Both the position numbers and the translations under genes were made by a program. Below the pieces are notes generated by a model that was given only the letters and a program-made list of their open reading frames with translations, was not told the origin of the DNA and did not search any database. Positions 11,561-21,895 of a stretch of 64,000 nucleotides of DNA are shown one piece after another. Source of the stretch: Cinnamomum chago (lineage: Eukaryota; Streptophyta; Magnoliopsida; Laurales; Lauraceae); contig CP142461.1 of NCBI GenBank assembly GCA_038049695.1, positions 25,985,001 through 26,049,000 on the forward strand, written 5' to 3'. The first letter of the stretch is position 1. Every line of letters begins with the position of its first letter.

Positions 11561-14500
11561 AGGCGTAAGACTAGAGTACGACACTTGAAATCTTATTTCC
11601 TATTAAAGCCCGATCCTAGAGTTTTCTAGAAGGAGTATTTTTACCGAGGGTCGTATGAAACACATAGTATAGTCAACAATTTCGCTTAGATACAATGATT
11701 GTGTTTTCGTGCAGAGGTTTCGTACAACGCGCCCGAAGTTCGGGTTTTAGCCTTTTTACACGTAAAACTTCCTAAAGCGTTTACCAAACCCAAGATTCAC
11801 CCGAAACCCGTTTCCAACCGAAAAGAATGTCGAAATAACCTACATTGCGCATCCCAGCCCAGAATCTCTTCAATTGGATTTCAAGGCGTAAGACTAGACT
11901 ACGACACTTAAAACCCTTTTTTCTTTTAAAACTCGATCCCGGAGTTTTCTAGAAGGAGTATTTGGACCGAGAGTCGCTTGAAACACATAGTTGAGTCAAC
12001 AACTTCGTAAAGCTCCATTGATTGAGTTTTCGTACAGAAGTTCCGTACGACTCTTCCGAAGTTCGACCTTTAGCCTTTTTAGTCGCAGAACTCCCTGAAG
12101 TGTTTACCAAACCCAAGATTCACCCGAAACCCGTTTCAAACCGAAAAGAATGCCGAAATAACCTACAATGCGCAACTCAGCCCAGAATCCTTTCAATTGG
12201 ATTTCGAGGCGTAAGACTAGAGAACGACACTTGAATCATTATTTTCTATTAAAGCTCGATCCTGGAGTTTTCTAGATGGAGTATTTGCACCGAGAGTCGA
12301 ATGAAACACATAGTATAGTCAGCAATTTAACATAATTACATTGATTGTGTTTTCGTGCAGAGGTTTCGTACAACTCGCTCGAAGTTCGGGTTTTAGCCTT
12401 TTCAGACGTAAAACTTCCTGAAGTGTTTACCAAACCCAAGATTCACCCGAAACCCGTTTCAAACCGAAAAGAATATCGAATTAACCAACAATGCGCATCT
12501 CAGCCCAGAATCTTTTCAATTGGATTTCGAGACGTAAGACTAGAGTACGACACTTGAAACGCTTTTTTCTTTTAAAACTCGATCCCGGAGTTTTCTAGAA
12601 GAGGTATTTGGACCGAGAGTCGCAAGAAACACATAGTAGAGTTAACAACTTCGTAAAGCTACATTGATTGAGTTTTCCTACAGAAGTTCCGTACGACGCT
12701 TCCGAAGTTCGACTTTTTAGCCTTTTCAGTCCCAAAATTCCCTGAAGTGTTTACCAAACCCAAGATTCACCCGAAAGCATTTTCAAACTGAAAAGAATCT
12801 CGAAATAACCTACAAGGCGCAACTCAGCCCAGAATCATTTCAATTGGATTTCGGGGCGTAAAACTAGAGTACAACACTTGAAACCTTATTTTCTATTAAA
12901 GCTCGATCCTAGAGTTCTCTAAAAGGAGTATTTGCACCGAGGGTCGCATGAAACACATAGTATAGTCAACAATTTCGCATAGATACATTGATTGTGTTTT
13001 CGTGCAGAGGTTTCGTACAACGCGCTCGAAGTTCTAGTTTTAGCCGTTTCAATCGTAAAACTTCCTACAGTATTTCCCAAACCCAAGATTCACCCGAAAC
13101 CCATTTCAAGCCGAAAAGAATCTCGAAATAACCTATAATGCGCAACGCAGCCCAGAATCTCTTCAATTGGATTTCGAGGCGTAAGACTAGAGTACGACAA
13201 TTGAAACCCTTTTTTCTTTTAAAACTCGATCGCGGAGTTTTCTAGAAGGAGTATTTGGACTGAGGGTCGCATGAAACACATAGTAGAGTCAAAAACTTCG
13301 TAAAGCTACATTGATTGAGTTTTCATACAGAAGTTCTGTACGATGCTTCCGAAGTTCGACTTTTAGCGTTTTCTAGAGGCAGAACTCCCTGAAGTGTTTA
13401 CCAAACCCAAGATTCACCCGAAACCCGTTTCAAACCGAAATGAATCTCGAAATAACCTACAATGCGCAACTCAGACCACAGTCCTTTCAATAGGATTTCG
13501 AGGCGTAAGACTAGAGTACGGCACTTGAAACTTTATTTTCTATTAAAGCTCGATCCTTGAGTTTTCTAGAAGGAGTATTTGCACCGAGGGTCGTATGAAA
13601 CATATAGTATAGTGAACAATTTCGCATAGATACATTGATTGTGTTTTCGTGCAGAGGTTTCGTACAACGCGCCCGAAGTTCGGGTTTTAGCCTTTTCAGA
13701 CGTAAGACATCCTGAAGTGTTTACCAAACCCAAGATTCACATGAAACCCGTTTCAAACCGAAAAGAATCTCGAAATAACCTACAATGCGCATCTCAGCCA
13801 GAATCTCTTCAATTGGATTTCGACGCGTAAGACTAGAGTACGACACTTGAAACCCTATTTCCTATTAAAGCCTGATCCTAGAGTTTTCTAGAAGGAGTAT
13901 TTCCACCGAGGGTCGCATGAAACACATAGTAGAGTCAACAGTTTCGCATATATAAATTGATTGTGTTTTCGTGCAAAGGTTTCGTACAACGCGCCTGAAG
14001 TTCGGGTTTTAGCGTTTTCAGACGTAAAACTTCATGAAGTGTTTACCAAACCCAAGACTCACCCGACACCAGTTTCAAACCGAAAAGAATCTCGAAATAA
14101 CCTACAGTGCGCATCTCAGCCCAGAATCTCTTCAATTGGATTTCGAGGCGTAAGACTAGAGTACGACACTTGAAACCCTTTTTGCTTTTAGAAATGGATC
14201 CCGTAGTTTTCTAGAAGGAGTATTTGGACCAAGAGTCGCATGGAACACATTGTAGAGTCAACAACTTCGTAAAGCTACATTCTTTGAGTTTTCATACAAA
14301 CGTTCCGTATGACGCATCCGAAGTTCGACTTTTAGCCTTTTCAGTCACAGAACTCCCTGAAGTGTTTACAAAACCCAAGATTCACCCGAAACCCGTTTTA
14401 AAACGAAAAGAATCTCGAAATAACCTACAATGCGCAACTCAGCCCCGAATCCTTTCAATTGGATTTCGAGGCGTAAGACTAGAGTACGACACTTGAAACC

Positions 14501-15435
14501 TTATTTTATATTAAAGCTCAATCCTAGAGTTTTCGAGAAGGAGTTTTTGCACCGAGGGTTGCGTGAAACACTTATTATAGTCAACAATTTCGCATAGATA
14601 CATTGATTGTGTTTTCAGGCAAAGGTTTCGTACAACGCGCCCGAAGTTCGGGTTTAGCCTTTTCAGACGTAAAACTTCCTGAAGTGTTTACCAAACCCAA
14701 GATTCACATGTAACCCGTTTCAAACCGAAAAGAATCTCGAAATAACCTACAATGCGCAACTCAGTCCAGAATCCTTTCAATTGGATTTCGAGGCGTAAGA
14801 CTAGAGTACGACACTTGAAACCCTTTTTGCTTTTAGAAATGGATCCCGTAGTTTTCTAGAAGGAGTATTTGGACCAAGAGTCGCATGGAACACATTGTAG
14901 AGTCAACAACTTCGTAAAGCTACATTCTTTGAGTTTTCATACAAACGTTCCGTATGACGCATCCGAAGTTCGACTTTTAGCCTTTTCAGTCACAGAACTC
15001 CCTGAAGTGTTTACAAAACCCAAGATTCACCCGAAACCCGTTTTAAAACGAAAAGAATCTCGAAATAACCTACAATGCGCAACTCAGCCCCGAATCCTTT
15101 CAATTGGATTTCGAGGCGTAAGACTAGAGTACGACACTTGAAACCTTATTTTATATTAAAGCTCAATCCTAGAGTTTTCTAGAAGGAGTTTTTGCACCGA
15201 GGGTTGCGTGAAACACTTATTATAGTCAACAATTTCGCATAGATACATTGATTGTGTTTTCAGGCAAAGGTTTCGTACAACGCGCCCGAAGTTCGGGTTT
15301 AGCCTTTTCAGACGTAAAACTTCCTGAAGTGTTTACCAAACCCAAGATTCACATGTAACCCGTTTCAAACCGAAAAGAATCTCGAAATAACCTACAATGC
15401 GCAACTCAGTCCAGAATCCTTTCAATTGGATTTCG
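11561..15435. repeat. HOR unit U5: 12-mer, 3,875 bp, with tandem i-j duplication
   Basis: Monomers: a 11561-11883, b 11884-12206, c 12207-12529, d 12530-12853, e 12854-13176, f 13177-13500, g 13501-13822, h 13823-14145, i 14146-14468, j 14469-14790, i 14791-15113, j 15114-15435. From here a has three rather than four T in CAATTTCGC. It is the first unit with the linked variants CCCAAGACTCACC in h and CATGGAACAC in i. Monomer h reads CATATATAAATTG where most have CATATATACATTG. Confidence 0.96.
14146..15435. repeat. 645-bp tandem duplication of monomers i and j
   Basis: i (323 bp) plus j (322 bp) occur twice in succession. Both i copies share CATGGAACAC and TTTTTGCTTTTAGAAATGG. The two j copies differ at the variable base after GTTTTC: TTTTCGAGAAGG in the first and TTTTCTAGAAGG in the second. 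At 14791 the end of j runs into an i leader through the long stretch common to all monomer boundaries (TTGGATTTCGAGGCGTAAGA onward), so the exchange point cannot be placed more finely. Confidence 0.93.
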
Positions 15436-15758
15436 AGGCGTAAGACTAGAGTACGACACTTGAAATCTTATTTCCTATTAAAGCCCGATCCTAGAGTTTT
15501 CTAGAAGGAGTATTTTTACCGAGGGTCGTATGAAACACATAGTATAGTCAACAATTTCGCTTAGATACAATGATTGTGTTTTCGTGCAGAGGTTTCGTAC
15601 AACGCGCCCGAAGTTCGGGTTTTAGCCTTTTTACACGTAAAACTTCCTAAAGCGTTTACCAAACCCAAGATTCACCCGAAACCCGTTTCCAACCGAAAAG
15701 AATGTCGAAATAACCTACAGTGCGCATCCCAGCCCAGAATCTCTTCAATTGGATTTCA
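15436..15758. repeat. Monomer class a (family A), 323 bp
   Basis: Diagnostics: GAAATCTTATTTCC leader, CGCTTAGATACAATG, CCTTTTTACACGTAAAAC, CTTCCTAAAGCG, GTTTCCAACCG, GAATGTCG, CATCCCAGCCC and a closing TTCAAGG instead of TTCGAGG. It is the monomer doubled in U9 and U11. A 13-bp inverted repeat, CCCGAAGTTCGGG, lies at its centre. A 70-codon frame starting with TTG crosses it but extends into b; I consider it non-coding. Confidence 0.95.
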
Positions 15759-16081
15759 AGGCGTAAGACTAGACTACGACACTTAAAACCCTTTTTTCTT
15801 TTAAAACTCGATCCCGGAGTTTTCTAGAAGGAGTATTTGGACCGAGAGTCGCTTGAAACACATAGTTGAGTCAACAACTTCGTAAAGCTCCATTGATTGA
15901 GTTTTCGTACAGAAGTTCCGTACGACTCTTCCGAAGTTCGACCTTTAGCCTTTTTAGTCGCAGAACTCCCTGAAGTGTTTACCAAACCCAAGATTCACCC
16001 GAAACCCGTTTCAAACCGAAAAGAATGCCGAAATAACCTACAATGCGCAACTCAGCCCAGAATCCTTTCAATTGGATTTCG
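15759..16081. repeat. Monomer class b (family B), 323 bp
   Basis: Diagnostics: ACTAGACTACGACACTTAAA, GTCGCTTGAAAC, CATAGTTGAG, GCTCCATTG, GTACGACTCTTCC, TTTTTAGTCGCAGAAC and GAATGCCG. Its left part is what remains in the hybrid monomers of U1 and U2. Confidence 0.95.
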
Positions 16082-16404
16082 AGGCGTAAGACTAGAGAAC
16101 GACACTTGAATCCTTATTTTCTATTAAAGCTCGATCCTGGAGTTTTCTAGATGGAGTATTTGCACCGAGAGTCGAATGAAACACATACTATAGTCAGCAA
16201 TTTAACATAATTACATTGATTGTGTTTTCGTGCAGAGGTTTCGTACAACTCGCTCGAAGTTCGGGTTTTAGCCTTTTCAGACGTAAAACTTCCTGAAGTG
16301 TTTACCAAACCCAAGATTCACCCGAAACCCGTTTCAAACCGAAAAGAATATCGAATTAACCAACAATGCGCATCTCAGCCCAGAATCTTTTCAATTGGAT
16401 TTCG
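16082..16404. repeat. Monomer class c (family A), 323 bp
   Basis: Diagnostics: GAGAACGACACTTGAATCC, ATCCTGGAG, TTCTAGATGG, GTCGAATGAAAC, AATTTAACATAATTAC, CAACTCGCTCG and GAATATCGAATTAACCAAC. The base in GACGTAAGAC just past its right edge varies among units: G in most, T (GTAATAC) in U9-U12 and U19, A (GTAAAAC) in U7. The class is missing from U1 and U2. Confidence 0.95.
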
Positions 16405-16728
16405 AGACGTAAGACTAGAGTACGACACTTGAAACCGTTTTTTCTTTTAAAACTCGATCCCGGAGATTTCTAGAAGAGGTATTTGGACCGAGAGTCGCAA
16501 GAAACACATAGTAGAGTTAACAACTTCGTAAAGCTACATTGATTGAGTTTTCCTACAGAAGTTCCGTACGACGCTTCCGAAGTTCGACTTTTTAGCCTTT
16601 TCAGTCCCAAAATTCCCTGAAGTGTTTACCAAACCCAAGATTCACCCGAAAGCATTTTCAAACTGAAAAGAATCTCGAAATAACCTACAAGGCGCAACTC
16701 AGCCCAGAATCATTTCAATTGGATTTCG
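16405..16728. repeat. Monomer class d (family B), 324 bp
   Basis: Diagnostics: AGACGTAAG start, AGAAGAGGTATTT in place of AGAAGGAGTATTT, CGCAAGAAAC, GAGTTAAC, TTTCCTACAG, GACTTTTTAGCC (one extra T), CAGTCCCAAAATTCC, GAAAGCATTTTCAAACTG and CAAGGCGCAAC. Two leader haplotypes exist: GAAACGC with GAGTTTTC (U3, U4, U5, U14, U20) and GAAACCG with GAGATTTC (U6-U13, U15-U19). Confidence 0.95.
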
Positions 16729-17051
16729 GGGCGTAAAACTAGAGTACAACACTTGAAACCTTATTTTCTATTAAAGCTCGATCCTAGAGTTCTCTAAAAG
16801 GAGTATTTGCACCGAGGGTCGCATGAAACACATAGTATAGTCAACAATTTCGCATAGATACATTGATTGTGTTTTCGTGCAGAGGTTTCGTACAACGCGC
16901 TCGAAGTTCTAGTTTTAGCCGTTTCAATCGTAAAACTTCCTACAGTATTTCCCAAACCCAAGATTCACCCGAAACCCATTTCAAGCCGAAAAGAATCTCG
17001 AAATAACCTATAATGCGCAACGCAGCCCAGAATCTCTTCAATTGGATTTCG
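16729..17051. repeat. Monomer class e (family A), 323 bp
   Basis: Diagnostics: GGGCGTAAAACTAGAGTACA, AGTTCTCTAAAAGG (which loses the TTCTAGAA palindrome), GAAGTTCTAGTTTTAGCC, GTTTCAATCG, CTACAGTATTTCCC, CCCATTTCAAGCC, CCTATAATG and CAACGCAGC. No long frame is usually open; in U19 a C in GAAACAACC leaves an 85-codon TTG frame. Confidence 0.95.
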
Positions 17052-17375
17052 AGGCGTAAGACTAGAGTACGACAATTGAAACCCTTTTTTCTTTTAAAAC
17101 TCGATCGCGGAGTTTTCTAGAAGGAGTATTTGGACTGAGGGTCGCATGAAACACATAGTAGAGTCAAAAACTTCGTAAAGCTACATTGATTGAGTTTTCA
17201 TACAGAAGTTCTGTACGATGCTTCCGAAGTTCGACTTTTAGCGTTTTCTAGAGGCAGAACTCCCTGAAGTGTTTACCAAACCCAAGATTCACCCGAAACC
17301 CGTTTCAAACCGAAATGAATCTCGAAATAACCTACAATGCGCAACTCAGACCACAGTCCTTTCAATAGGATTTCG
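17052..17375. repeat. Monomer class f (family B), 324 bp
   Basis: Diagnostics: GACAATTGAAACCC, CTCGATCGCGG, GGACTGAGG, GTCAAAAAC, GTTCTGTACGATGC, GCGTTTTCTAGAGGCAG (one extra base and a second TCTAGA), CGAAATGAATC, CAGACCACAGTCC and TTCAATAGG. It carries the 71-bp deletion in U3. Confidence 0.95.
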
Positions 17376-17697
17376 AGGCGTAAGACTAGAGTACGGCACT
17401 TGAAACTTTATTTTCTATTAAAGCTCGATCCTTGAGTTTTCTAGAAGGAGTATTTGCACCGAGGGTCGTATGAAACATATAGTATAGTGAACAATTTCGC
17501 ATAGATACATTGATTGTGTTTTCGTGCAGAGGTTTCGTACAACGCGCCCGAAGTTCGGGTTTTAGCCTTTTCAGACGTAAGACATCCTGAAGTGTTTACC
17601 AAACCCAAGATTCACATGAAACCCGTTTCAAACCGAAAAGAATCTCGAAATAACCTACAATGCGCATCTCAGCCAGAATCTCTTCAATTGGATTTCG
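17376..17697. repeat. Monomer class g (family A), 322 bp
   Basis: Diagnostics: GTACGGCAC, GAAACTTTATTTTC, GATCCTTGAG, CATATAGTATAGTGAAC, CGTAAGACATCCTG, CACATGAAACCC and CTCAGCCAGAATC (one C missing, hence 322 bp and a shorter 63-codon frame). It is followed by another A-family monomer, h. Confidence 0.95.
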
Positions 17698-18020
17698 ACG
17701 CGTAAGACTAGAGTACGACACTTGAAACCCTATTTCCTATTAAAGCCTGATCCTAGAGTTTTCTAGAAGGAGTATTTCCACCGAGGGTCGCATGAAACAC
17801 ATAGTAGAGTCAACAGTTTCGCATATATAAATTGATTGTGTTTTCGTGCAAAGGTTTCGTACAACGCGCCTGAAGTTCGGGTTTTAGCGTTTTCAGACGT
17901 AAAACTTCATGAAGTGTTTACCAAACCCAAGACTCACCCGACACCAGTTTCAAACCGAAAAGAATCTCGAAATAACCTACAGTGCGCATCTCAGCCCAGA
18001 ATCTCTTCAATTGGATTTCG
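17698..18020. repeat. Monomer class h (family A), 323 bp
   Basis: Diagnostics: GACGCGTAAG start, GAAACCCTATTTCC, GCCTGATCC, TATTTCCACCG, CAGTTTCGCATATATA, GTGCAAAGG, GCGCCTG, CTTCATGAAG and CCGACACCAG. It has two main haplotypes: CCAAGACTCACC (U5-U8, U11-U13) and CCAAGATTCACC (elsewhere). A hand count of one h monomer gives 18 CpG, 74 C and 62 G in 323 bases. Confidence 0.95.
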
Positions 18021-18343
18021 AGGCGTAAGACTAGAGTACGACACTTGAAACCCTTTTTGCTTTTAGAAATGGATCCCGTAGTTTTCTAGAAGGAGTATTT
18101 GGACCAAGAGTCGCATGGAACACATTGTAGAGTCAACAACTTCGTAAAGCTACATTCTTTGAGTTTTCATACAAACGTTCCGTATGACGCATCCGAAGTT
18201 CGACTTTTAGCCTTTTCAGTCACAGAACTCCCTGAAGTGTTTACAAAACCCAAGATTCACCCGAAACCCGTTTTAAAACGAAAAGAATCTCGAAATAACC
18301 TACAATGCGCAACTCAGCCCCGAATCCTTTCAATTGGATTTCG
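18021..18343. repeat. Monomer class i (family B), 323 bp
   Basis: Diagnostics: AATGGATCCCGTAG, GACCAAGAG, CATTGTAGAG, CATTCTTTGAG, CATACAAACG, GTATGACGCATCC, TTTACAAAACCC and CAGCCCCG. It holds the perfect 12-bp palindrome CGTTTTAAAACG. Two haplotypes exist: CATGGAACAC with TTTTTGCTTTTAGAAATGG (U5-U8, U11-U13) and CATGAAACAC with TTTTTTCTTTTAAAAATGG (elsewhere). The TTG-initiated frame of 90 codons follows AAGGAG by chance and is part of the satellite. Confidence 0.95.
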
Positions 18344-18665
18344 AGGCGTAAGACTAGAGTACGACACTTGAAACCTTATTTTATATTAAAGCTCAATCCT
18401 AGAGTTTTCGAGAAGGAGTTTTTGCACCGAGGGTTGCGTGAAACACTTATTATAGTCAACAATTTCGCATAGATACATTGATTGTGTTTTCAGGCAAAGG
18501 TTTCGTACAACGCGCCCGAAGTTCGGGTTTAGCCTTTTCAGACGTAAAACTTCCTGAAGTGTTTACCAAACCCAAGATTCACATGTAACCCGTTTCAAAC
18601 CGAAAAGAATCTCGAAATAACCTACAATGCGCAACTCAGTCCAGAATCCTTTCAATTGGATTTCG
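18344..18665. repeat. Monomer class j (family A), 322 bp
   Basis: Diagnostics: CTTATTTTATATT, GCTCAATCC, GGAGTTTTTGC, GAGGGTTGCG, CACTTATTATAG, GTTTTCAGGC, TTCGGGTTTAGCC (one T missing, hence 322 bp), CACATGTAACCC and CAGTCCAG. One site after GTTTTC shows three alleles across units (C, G or T). It is followed by a, another A-family monomer. Confidence 0.95.
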
Positions 18666-21600
18666 AGGCGTAAGACTAGAGTACGACACTTGAAATCTTA
18701 TTTCCTATTAAAGCCCGATCCTAGAGTTTTCTAGAAGGAGTATTTTTACCGAGGGTCGTATGAAACACATAGTATAGTCAACAATTTCGCTTAGATACAA
18801 TGATTGTGTTTTCGTGCAGAGGTTTCGTACAACGCGCCCGAAGTTCGGGTTTTAGCCTTTTTACACGTAAAACTTCCTAAAGCGTTTACCAAACCCAAGA
18901 TTCACCCGAAACCCGTTTCCAACCGAAAAGAATGTCGAAATAACCTACAGTGCGCATCCCAGCCCAGAATCTCTTCAATTGGATTTCAAGGCGTAAGACT
19001 AGACTACGACACTTAAAACCCTTTTTTCTTTTAAAACTCGATCCCGGAGTTTTCTAGAAGGAGTATTTGGACCGAGAGTCGCTTGAAACACATAGTTGAG
19101 TCAACAACTTCGTAAAGCTCCATTGATTGAGTTTTCGTACAGAAGTTCCGTACGACTCTTCCGAAGTTCGACCTTTAGCCTTTTTAGTCGCAGAACTCCC
19201 TGAAGTGTTTACCAAACCCAAGATTCACCCGAAACCCGTTTCAAACCGAAAAGAATGCCGAAATAACCTACAATGCGCAACTCAGCCCAGAATCCTTTCA
19301 ATTGGATTTCGAGGCGTAAGACTAGAGAACGACACTTGAATCCTTATTTTCTATTAAAGCTCGATCCTGGAGTTTTCTAGATGGAGTATTTGCACCGAGA
19401 GTCGAATGAAACACATAGTATAGTCAGCAATTTAACATAATTACATTGATTGTGTTTTCGTGCAGAGGTTTCGTACAACTCGCTCGAAGTTCGGGTTTTA
19501 GCCTTTTCAGACGTAAAACTTCCTGAAGTGTTTACCAAACCCAAGATTCACCCGAAACCCGTTTCAAACCGAAAAGAATATCGAATTAACCAACAATGCG
19601 CATCTCAGCCCAGAATCTTTTCAATTGGATTTCGAGACGTAAAACTAGAGTACGACACTTGAAACCGTTTTTTCTTTTAAAACTCGATCCCGGAGATTTC
19701 TAGAAGAGGTATTTGGACCGAGAGTCGCAAGAAACACATAGTAGAGTTAACAACTTCGTAAAGCTACATTGATTGAGTTTTCCTACAGAAGTTCCGTACG
19801 ACGCTTCCGAAGTTCGACTTTTTAGCCTTTTCAGTCCCAAAATTCCCTGAAGTGTTTACCAAACCCAAGATTCACCCGAAAGCATTTTCAAACTGAAAAG
19901 AATCTCGAAATAACCTACAAGGCGCAACTCAGCCCAGAATCATTTCAATTGGATTTCGGGGCGTAAAACTAGAGTACAACACTTGAAACCTTATTTTCTA
20001 TTAAAGCTCGATCCTAGAGTTCTCTAAAAGGAGTATTTGCACCGAGGGTCGCATGAAACACATAGTATAGTCAACAATTTCGCATAGATACATTGATTGT
20101 GTTTTCGTGCAGAGGTTTCGTACAACGCGCTCGAAGTTCTAGTTTTAGCCGTTTCAATCGTAAAACTTCCTACAGTATTTCCCAAACCCAAGATTCACCC
20201 GAAACCCATTTCAAGCCGAAAAGAATCTCGAAATAACCTATAATGCGCAACGCAGCCCAGAATCTCTTCAATTGGATTTCGAGGCGTAAGACTAGAGTAC
20301 GACAATTGAAACCCTTTTTTCTTTTAAAACTCGATCGCGGAGTTTTCTAGAAGGAGTATTTGGACTGAGGGTCGCATGAAACACATAGTAGAGTCAAAAA
20401 CTTCGTAAAGCTACATTGATTGAGTTTTCATACAGAAGTTCTGTACGATGCTTCCGAAGTTCGACTTTTAGCGTTTTCTAGAGGCAGAACTCCCTGAAGT
20501 GTTTACCAAACCCAAGATTCACCCGAAACCCGTTTCAAACCGAAATGAATCTCGAAATAACCTACAATGCGCAACTCAGACCACAGTCCTTTCAATAGGA
20601 TTTCGAGGCGTAAGACTAGAGTACGGCACTTGAAACTTTATTTTCTATTAAAGCTCGATCCTTGAGTTTTCTAGAAGGAGTATTTGCACCGAGGGTCGTA
20701 TGAAACATATAGTATAGTGAACAATTTCGCATAGATACATTGATTGTGTTTTCGTGCAGAGGTTTCGTACAACGCGCCCGAAGTTCGGGTTTTAGCCTTT
20801 TCAGACGTAAGACATCCTGAAGTGTTTACCAAACCCAAGATTCACATGAAACCCGTTTCAAACCGAAAAGAATCTCGAAATAACCTACAATGCGCATCTC
20901 AGCCAGAATCTCTTCAATTGGATTTCGACGCGTAAGACTAGAGTACGACACTTGAAACCCTATTTCCTATTAAAGCCTGATCCTAGAGTTTTCTAGAAGG
21001 AGTATTTCCACCGAGGGTCGCATGAAACACATAGTAGAGTCAACAGTTTCGCATATATACATTGATTGTGTTTTCGTGCAAAGGTTTCGTACAACGCGCC
21101 TGAAGTTCGGGTTTTAGCGTTTTCAGACGTAAAACTTCATGAAGTGTTTACCAAACCCAAGACTCACCCGACACCAGTTTCAAACCGAAAAGAATCTCGA
21201 AATAACCTACAGTGCGCATCTCAGCCCAGAATCTCTTCAATTGGATTTCGAGGCGTAAGACTAGAGTACGACACTTGAAACCCTTTTTGCTTTTAGAAAT
21301 GGATCCCGTAGTTTTCTAGAAGGAGTATTTGGACCAAGAGTCGCATGGAACACATTGTAGAGTCAACAACTTCGTAAAGCTACATTCTTTGAGTTTTCAT
21401 ACAAACGTTCCGTATGACGCATCCGAAGTTCGACTTTTAGCCTTTTCAGTCACAGAACTCCCTGAAGTGTTTACAAAACCCAAGATTCACCCGAAACCCG
21501 TTTTAAAACGAAAAGAATCTCGAAATAACCTACAATGCGCAACTCAGCCCCGAATCCTTTCAATTGGATTTCGAGGCGTAAGACTAGAGTACGACACTTG

Positions 21601-21895
21601 AAACCTTATTTTATATTAAAGCTCAATCCTAGAGTTTTCTAGAAGGAGTTTTTGCACCGAGGGTTGCGTGAAACACTTATTATAGTCAACAATTTCGCAT
21701 AGATACATTGATTGTGTTTTCAGGCAAAGGTTTCGTACAACGCGCCCGAAGTTCGGGTTTAGCCTTTTCAGACGTAAAACTTCCTGAAGTGTTTACCAAA
21801 CCCAAGATTCACATGTAACCCGTTTCAAACCGAAAAGAATCTCGAAATAACCTACAATGCGCAACTCAGTCCAGAATCCTTTCAATTGGATTTCG
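18666..21895. repeat. HOR unit U7: canonical 10-mer, 3,230 bp
   Basis: All ten classes are in canonical order. Private variant: GACGTAAAAC at the c/d boundary near 19641. Monomer h has CATATATACATTG, unlike U5-U6, and j has TTTTCTAGAAGG. It belongs to the first h-GACTC / i-GGAAC block. Confidence 0.97.

Larger units (their letters stand above)
15436..18665. repeat. HOR unit U6: canonical 10-mer, 3,230 bp (reference unit)
   Basis: Used here as reference for the monomer classes, listed separately. It is the first unit whose d begins GAAACCGTTTTTTC with CGGAGATTTCTAG, replacing GAAACGCTTTTTTC and CGGAGTTTTCTAG of U3-U5. Monomer c has CATACTATAG (C at 16188), shared only with U8. Monomer h shares CATATATAAATTG with U5. 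Confidence 0.97.
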
